From NCBI RefSeq assembly GCF_042242105.1, contig NC_092023.1:11854933-11918932 (forward strand): a DNA stretch of 64,000 nucleotides, in the 5' to 3' direction. This DNA is from Pempheris klunzingeri. Taxonomy: Eukaryota > Chordata > Actinopteri > Acropomatiformes > Pempheridae. The notes under the pieces were generated by a model. It had not been told where the DNA came from and did not search any database. It saw nothing but the letters and a program-made list of their open reading frames with translations. The stretch's first letter is position 1; every line of letters starts with the position of its first letter. The translations under genes and the position numbers were made by a program. Below, one piece after another: positions 50,370-64,000 of this stretch.

Positions 50370-53300
50370 ATGACTAGTAGAGGGAGGCCACACAAGGCAG
50401 AGAGCCCTGACACTGAGTGTGCCGAGAGTAAGACTACTGCTGAGGAAAAGAAAAAAGTATGCCTGCCCAGATCTCAGAGGAAACACTTCACAGAAGAGAG
50501 GCAGCCTGGCACCACAAAGGAACAGAAACCAAAGGAGCAGAAAAAGACGATCCACACTGAGGAGAAGTCATCTGTACAGAGCAACCGAAAAGAAAAGACC
50601 ATCAAGCAGCAAACGACACCTAAAGATAACAGAAATGCTACTGTGCAAGGTACAAAAGCCAAAATCTGTGCGAGCAAGGCCCAAACAACAGAACAATCTG
50701 CAGAGGAGATACCAAAGATGCAGCCAGAGACACCAAAGGACACCACAAAGGACTCTCTAAAGACCACAAAATCACCAGTAGAATTTGCAGAGGAGACACC
50801 AAAGGACATCACAAAAGATTCTGTACCGATCACAAAACCCAAAACTTGTGCTAGTAAGATCAAATCACCTGAAAAATTCAAAGAGGAGACAACCGAGATG
50901 CAGCCAGAGACACCAAAGGACATCACAAAAGATTCTGTACCGATCACAAAACCCAAAACTTGTGCTAGTAAGATCAAATCACCTGAAAAATTCAAAGAGG
51001 AGACAACCGAGATGCAGCCAGAGACACCAAAGGACATCACAAAAGATTCTGCACCGATCACACTCCTCCGCACAACTCTGGAAAAATTGAAAATTAAGAG
51101 GAACGACAAAGCAGATGCAGCAGAGGTGATCAATAAAATAATAGAAGATATAGTCAAGCATTTGAAAGGTAACTCTCAATGCTTTAACGAAGTAGAACAA
51201 CCACTACGTACGGGAAGTTACTATGAAAATCTAAAGGTAAGTCACTTTAGCCCGAGTTGCCTAAAACTAGTACTGGGTTCCATGATTGCAGATGGGTGGT
51301 CAACATGTGGTTTCATAGCACTCAGATTAGATGAAACATAACCATATTGGTACAGTGCTTCAAACAATGAAATCATCCCTTAATTGGTATATTATATTCC
51401 GTGTTTCTATGTATACAGATTTCTAATCCTGATGAATTTGACGTAATGCTGCCCATTCCTGTTGACCGAGTGAAGGTTACACCATTTGGAAATGATGGTG
51501 CCTTTTACAGTGTGGCATTAAAGCGTGGCAAAAACCCTCTGCAAAAGTTTCAAGAGAATGATACTTTATCTGGCAGTAAAATGCTCAAGGAGTTCAGGGA
51601 GGAAGTGAAGAAATGTGTCGGGAAGTTTAGAGGTGAGTAATAAGCACTTTTGTAATTATTGTGAAATGGGCAGGGTTGGAACCGCTCATTATGGCTGGCA
51701 GAGACAAAATCCCCATGATCAATGATCAATGTATATTCAAAAAGAACCACAATTAATGTAAATCTGGTCCTAAAGGGGGGGGGGTATTATATTGTCTTAG
51801 ATGGGAATATATGCCAGTATTAAAAAAAATGGATCCAAAGAAATCTTACAGAATGTCTGATATAGTATAACTGAATAAGCAGTATATAACAAATAGGGAA
51901 CATTTATATTGCGTTTCTTGTTTGTTCTTTCAGAATGGGAGGTGACAAGAAAGAAAAAAGGCTGCCCTGCAGTGACCTTGACCACAAAAGTCCAATCAGT
52001 CACCATTTCACTGGATGTTGTTCTCAGTCTTGTGATTAAATCAAGCTGGCCACCTTTCACCAAAGAAGGCTTTAAAATAGACGACTGGCTAGGAACTAAA
52101 GTGAAGCAGGAATACAAGCGAGAGCCATTTTATCTTGTCCCAAAATATGAAGGCTGGGGTGCAGTGGAAAATGATGGGGTCTTTGCTAGGGGTAAGTCTA
52201 ACTAGCTCTCTCAGCTGGTCAACCAAAGTCAGATTGTAACTTATAAACAAATGATAAAACTGTATTCCAATAAGATAAAGTTCATGACAACACTTAAAAG
52301 GGCAGTTTGGATTATTAGAAGTGGGCTTCAATGGGGTACTCCAGGTTGGTGGAGCAGGCAAGAGTCCTGGCAGAGATGCTAAGCAATGTACTGCTGCAGC
52401 AGAGCAATTTAAAGGCGGCGGCTAAACCCAAACTAATGTGTTAGTTCATTGATTGAGGCAGTGGAAGAACAGAAATTTCTGCAAGTTAAAATGATTGTTT
52501 TTTTCAATAAATTAAATTTCAATAAATTTAAGTGGTTAAAATATTCTAAATACAAGCATACACTTAAACTGGTATTCATTTTTTATGGTGGGCTTTTGTT
52601 TTTTAAAAAAAGCTACCTAAAATATTACATTACTTAGCATCTGTACTGGGACTCCTGAATACTCCTCCACACAGGGGCATGCTGACCACAATCTACTGTG
52701 GATTACACACTATAGATAACTACATCACACTTCAAATAATCCAAACTATCCCTTTAAAGGGTTTAAGGTCACAGTATTAGGAGAACACTAAATTCTGAGC
52801 TGCTACAGACAGTTGTTTGGACGTGTAGCTGTGACAGATCCAACATCTAACACGATGCATGCTGATTATTTGATGACATGCCTCCTAGCATTTGAAATAT
52901 ATATTTTTTCCTGTCATGAAAGCAACAGAAGTGCCCACACAAACTACATTTATGGTGTTCATAGATTTCATATCGTCATGTTACATAAACTGTTTTGGGG
53001 TTTTAACATTTCACGAATGAAGACTAGAAAAAAAGGGACACTTCAAGTTCCCTGCTCATTGAGCATTTTCTTTTGTATAACAAACAGATGTTTGGCGGGT
53101 TTCATTCTCTCACATTGAGAAGGCCATACTGAGGAATCATGGATCGGCAAAGACATGCTGTGAAAAAGGCAAAGCGCGGTGCTGCAGGTTGGATTTTAAC
53201 TTATTCCAGAAGTGAAAGTGAAACACTGGAGAGAAAACAAAAATGAACTTAAAATTAAATTTTGTGTGTCCACGTTTGGAAATGATCATAGTGATGCTCC

Positions 53301-53681
53301 TTTCTCTTTATGCACAGGAAGGACTGTTTGAAGCTCCTTAAGCACCTCCTCAATCTGCTGAAGGTAAAGAACACTTCATTTGACAAGTTCTGCTCCTACC
53401 ATGCCAAGACCACACTCTTGCATGCCTGCTGCTCTAGACCTATTGACAGTGACTGGAGCGACTCTAGTCTGAGCTTGTGTTTTCTGCGGCTCCTGAACGA
53501 TTTCGTAGCCCATCTGGAATGTGGTGAGCTCTACAACTTCTTCATCCCAACTCAAAACCTACTCTCAGGCATCAACCCGACGAAGTGCAAGAGTCTGGCT
53601 CGTTGTATCAAGGAGGAACATGAAAAGGGCTTTCCTATTTTCCAAGTGACAACTGGCCAAACAGCATTTGATAAAAATTGA
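50370..53681 (+). CDS. cgas: Cyclic GMP-AMP synthase (cGAS), cytosolic DNA sensor
   Basis: Makes 2'3'-cGAMP from ATP and GTP on binding double-stranded DNA, activating STING. Five exons: 50370-51236, 51419-51632, 51934-52191, 53088-53187, 53318-53681; 600 residues. The first about 225 residues are a disordered, Lys/Thr/Pro-rich tail with tandem repeats. The Mab21/nucleotidyltransferase core begins near [13 protein letters not shown]. Catalytic acids: Glu295 and Asp297 in DEFDVML and Asp388 in TISLDVVL, preceded by GSYYENLK. The zinc thumb is intact: His464, Cys470, Cys471, Cys478 (spacing as in human H390/C396/C397/C404). Other family segments: [20 protein letters not shown]. The tail of 600 versus 522 residues in human is due to the N-terminus. 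Neighbours eef1a1 and ddx43 match human 6q13. The ATG at 50370 is assumed; an acceptor at about 50354 suggests an upstream non-coding exon. Confidence 0.96.
50801..51054 (+). repeat. 114-bp coding tandem repeat in cgas exon 1
   Basis: Two full units (50801-50914 and 50915-51028) look identical at the DNA level; a third partial unit starts at 51029 and diverges after about 26 bases. Each encodes 38 residues around [19 protein letters not shown] and [18 protein letters not shown] degenerate earlier unit ([15 protein letters not shown]) precedes them. Confidence 0.93.
52298..52753. mobile_element. TTAA-flanked MITE in cgas intron 3
   Basis: The left end AAGGGCAGTTTGGATTATTA and the reverse complement of the right end AGGGATAGTTTGGATTATTT match closely, and agreement runs on as GAAGTG. 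TTAA lies immediately outside each end (52294-52297 and 52754-52757). About 456 bp inside, no coding capacity. Same insertion logic as the element at 9330-9731 but different termini. piggyBac-type origin is inferred from TTAA. Confidence 0.7.
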
Positions 53682-54500
53682 TTAATGAAACCCAGGGTAG
53701 TCTTTCAAAGACAGCATAATCAAAATGACTTGTTATACATATTTGTAACGATTAAATTCTTGAATTTATCCAATGTACTCTTTATCTAAACTTATTTTTA
53801 ATTAATGTCTTGCTTTGTCATTTCTCATGTTTTTGTCTATTTATTGCTTGTGAAATACTTCAGTGTACTGGAAACCCCTATGTGGCCTATTTGAAACCCG
53901 GCAATGTTGTTTCCTATTACCTGTCATGAAGACAGAAACAGAAACACACCTACAAAAACCAGGCCAGCTGACAGGTCATGTGACGACAAAAATTGTAATC
54001 CAGACAAGACTACAAAATAGCACATAGCAAAAGATGTAAGCACAATTATTATATACAAAAAAAACTTTCGAGCATATTTTTATGTACACAAAAAGCAGTA
54101 TACAATCTATTCTTAATAACATGTATAATAAGATCATCAGATCATAAAATTTAATAAAAAGGAGGAGACGCCCACGATTTTGGTATAGAATACAATACAT
54201 AGTGAGATCTACGATAAATTACCCAGGAAATAAACCACAATACGGTGCACATATAACCACAGCAAAAAGCTCACGTTCACAAAGACGATCCACACTATTT
54301 TAATACCTGCGTGTTTTTAGTGACCATGGACACCGAATCTCTTTAATGCACCTTTTGAAGACCTTTTTTGATGCACCTTTTTGAAGGTCTACAGACTGTA
54401 GAGTTGTTCACAAATCAGCAAACTAACTTCATTCCCAGCTCCCACTGAATTGTGGACCTTACTGCAGTTGTCTTTACATCTGTTTTTTTTCCCTCTTTGG
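53682..54500. other. cgas 3' UTR and spacer
   Basis: AT-rich DNA after the cgas stop with no clear single poly(A) signal and no gene recognised. Confidence 0.4.
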
Positions 54501-54520
54501 CTTTGATTTCTACCAATAGG

Positions 54521-54765
54521 TGTCAGGCACCAGCATGGGAGCCTCTTTATACTTTCGTGTCTTTGAACACAAAATCATCCCCAGTCACCAGCGCGATCCA
54601 TATTTACCCTTCATCTCCAACCAGAAAAAGTATGACATTTTCTTTACTTGGAAAACATCTGATATCCAACTAAAGGAATTCCACAACTGTATCAACACCA
54701 ATCAGACACTCACAATTCAATGTGATGAGCACAAGAAGTTTTTACAGATAATCACTTTTTTTTGT
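54521..54765 (+). mobile_element. Decayed Penelope-like reverse-transcriptase fragment (tentative)
   Basis: A single frame reads GTSMGASLYFRVFEHKI..., then YDIFFTWKTSDIQLKEFHNC, then INTNQTLTIQCDEHKKFLQ. This parallels the order GTxMG - (Y)IDDIFFIW - LxxFhxxIN - TIxFT - FLD of Penelope-like RT palm segments. The catalytic pair is lost (KYDIFF where the family has IDDIFF), an A-rich stretch follows and no rest of the element is seen. Resemblance is from memory of the family; it is short and could be misassigned. Confidence 0.4.
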
Positions 54766-55962
54766 ACAGATTCAAAAAAACAAAAAAAAAAAAAACAAAA
54801 CTGGCTCATCTTGGTAGGACATGTACCTTGAAATGGAATCCTACCGGAGGCTGAGGGAATGGCCACAGATGACGGTGAAGCAGACATCCAACCCAATCTG
54901 CAATTTAAAATACGAAAAGCAACATGAATGTCCAACTTCTTTGCAGATGAAAACTTGACACAAGGAAGAAATTTTGACTAAAATGTTTACATAAATCAAC
55001 CTACATGACTTTTCAGGTAAATTTGATCTTTCATTTGGTTTATCATGCAACAGAGGTGTTAACAATTGGTTACAGATTTCATTCAAAGCAAGTCCCCAAT
55101 ATCTTTCAATAGTTTTACACTTCTGTTCTTCTGCAATCACTAAAGCCAAACATACACATGCAAACACCCTCACTAGTAAGGAAAAGAAAAGTAGCAAAAA
55201 CAAAAATGTGAAATGTACAGTTTTAATGGAAATCAACAGCTGTGTTCCTGCTTTGAATTTTTTTTTACCCATCTTTTAATAAAGTTTAGTAACAAAAGGA
55301 ATTACCTGTCCATGTACTGCAAACAAGCTGTTGAGTGGAAAAAATAATTTGGTTATTAAAGAACCAACTGCGTTTCGCTTTTCCAAGTTTTCATTATAAT
55401 AAAGACATTCACCTTAAGCATCTTCCAGGCAAATGTTTCTTGGTTGTGGAAGTGTGGAAATGGTGCAAAACCTAATATTCAAAGTCAATAAAATTACACA
55501 ATGTGTCCCATCACTTTAAAATGGAGAATTTATTTAATTATGTCAATTTCTTTCTGCCCAAATCAAGTAATGACAATGTATTCAGTGATGCTTAACACTA
55601 CTGTTGTGATTTACAACACAAGAAAACTGTCATATTTTTGCCTTTCAAAACAGGAGAACAATGTAATGATATAACAGCCTCTGAATAATAATCCAACAAA
55701 AGCAAACCAAAGGAACGTTTCAATCAAGGAAAATAAATCAGATCAAATATGAAATATAAATTCAATTTACAACAGGTGGTTTCAGATCCTGCTCCACCCT
55801 GTTGACAAAGAAGCACAAGAGCATTAATATTAGTCCTTTATTATTATTCAATCAGAATTCCAGGTAATTGTCTTGTCTTATTGATTCTTTTCACTCTTTT
55901 GTCTCTGAAAGTCTGTGTAGGAAACTTTGTGGTATGTGTGGACTTACATGACCAATCGTGCA
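54766..55962 (-). other. Downstream flank / 3' UTR of ddx43
   Basis: Region between the RT-like relic and the ddx43 stop. Minus-strand AATAAA candidates occur at 55837-55842 (about 120 nt after the stop) and near 55526. No gene seen. Confidence 0.45.
55837..55842 (-). terminator. Candidate poly(A) signal of ddx43
   Basis: TTTATT on the + strand (AATAAA on the transcript), roughly 120 nt past the stop codon. Confidence 0.4.
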
Positions 55963-63175
<7,213 letters not shown>

Positions 63176-64000
63176 CTGAAAAACAGATCAGTAGCCTGGA
63201 GGAGATACATTTCGATTTACAGATTGCAGTACAGTAGTATAACTAAGTATCAGCAAGTGAAGCTAATTTTAGTATTTTTGAGACAAAGGGTCAGTATAGA
63301 AATTATCAGGCCATGAGCATCACAGAAGCAAATTTTTGCTGCTCGATCAGTCCCTCAAATTAGACAGCTGGAGTGTTTGGCTTTTTGCAGCATGTCAACA
63401 CGGATTGCACAAAGTACTGGCTGTGCAGCCATTAGCTGTAAGCTAACTAGCAAAGTGGGAGTGTGCCTTTGTGTGGCATGTCAGCCTCCAGTTTCTGTAG
63501 TTTTGCATTTTCAACTTGTGCAGAGGCATTTTCACATCTGACCACTTTGACAGAATTAGGGCTGTAGTCAACCAAAGAAAATCTAGGTCACTTGAAATTC
63601 TAACTACTCTTCATCAATTGGGGGGTTGGAGAGGACAATTACTACACTACGCTATCAACACACTAATTTTCTTCTCATGCTCCAGGTTCTTCTTCTTGCA
63701 CTCTCCCATATCAATCAATCCCTTTAATCTAGCACCAGTCGTGAACTAGTACGGTGAATTACAGTATTGCAGCATATTAAATACACCAAATAATTATTCT
63801 GATTAAGAAGGCTTTTCTATATAAAAGTAACACTAGTGACCAGTGTCTGTCCAATGAGAATTTGGTTGGACAAGAGCTTATCGCCCAACCAACCAGAAGA
63901 TGTCAGGCCTCGATTGTGTTCAGGTCTGATACATCTGATCATAAAATTGAGAAATTTGCCTTAAACCACACAACTGCCAATAATGTAACTGCCAGATCAA
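63176..64000 (-). other. Upstream ddx43 intron running to the window edge
   Basis: Follows the acceptor of the first visible ddx43 exon. No further exon or KH-domain coding sequence recognised; open frames here look fortuitous. Confidence 0.5.

Noticed and set aside
50474-51157. 227-codon hydrophobic minus-strand frame with repeats
   Set aside because: Antisense of the Lys/Thr-rich cgas exon 1; the repeat simply mirrors the coding tandem repeat.

Overview
The window is vertebrate nuclear DNA, almost certainly from a ray-finned (teleost, probably percomorph-type) fish. Genes are split into many short exons with GT-AG introns. Introns carry long CA/GT microsatellites, fragments of Tc1-like, hAT-like and TTAA-flanked transposons, and a SINE-like dispersed repeat of a kind common in fish. 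All six genes have clear vertebrate orthologues. I cannot name the species.

Layout: (1) 22-10035, + strand: the 3' part of map4k3, a GCK-family MAP4 kinase. The linker and the whole CNH domain are present; the kinase domain lies upstream of the window. A long 3' UTR follows, to about 14.65 kb. (2) 17318-31064, - strand: complete arhgef33, a DH-only RhoGEF, 16 coding exons, 783 codons. (3) 33764-41790, + strand: slc17a5 (sialin), 11 exons, with an apparent one-base shortfall in exon 8. (4) 46159-49306, + strand: eef1a1-type elongation factor, 462 aa, with a likely TATA promoter and non-coding first exon near 44.67-44.74 kb and one apparent GC-AG intron. (5) 50370-53681, + strand: cgas, 600 aa, with an intact nucleotidyltransferase triad and zinc thumb, and a 38-residue tandem repeat in its Lys-rich N-terminal tail. 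(6) 55963-63175, - strand: ddx43, DEAD-box helicase core plus glycine-rich tail; its 5' exons (KH region) lie beyond the window.

Gene order joins two blocks that are separate in human. map4k3-arhgef33 corresponds to 2p22. slc17a5-eef1a1-cgas-ddx43 corresponds to 6q13, with the same relative order and orientation but without MTO1 between EEF1A1 and CGAS. The genes do not form one pathway: they cover kinase signalling, Rho GTPase activation, lysosomal sialic-acid export, translation elongation, cytosolic DNA sensing and a germline-type RNA helicase.

The observations most worth following are an in-frame 59-codon extension of a map4k3 linker exon ending at a better-looking donor, the recent tandem repeat in cGAS, two TTAA-bounded inverted-repeat elements, a perfect 23-bp hairpin in a ddx43 intron, a Penelope-like reverse-transcriptase relic next to cgas, a CLEAR-like E-box before slc17a5 and the eef1a1 GC donor. 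I found no wholly new multi-gene system. Coding models were built by hand from splice sites, phase continuity and recalled family sequences.
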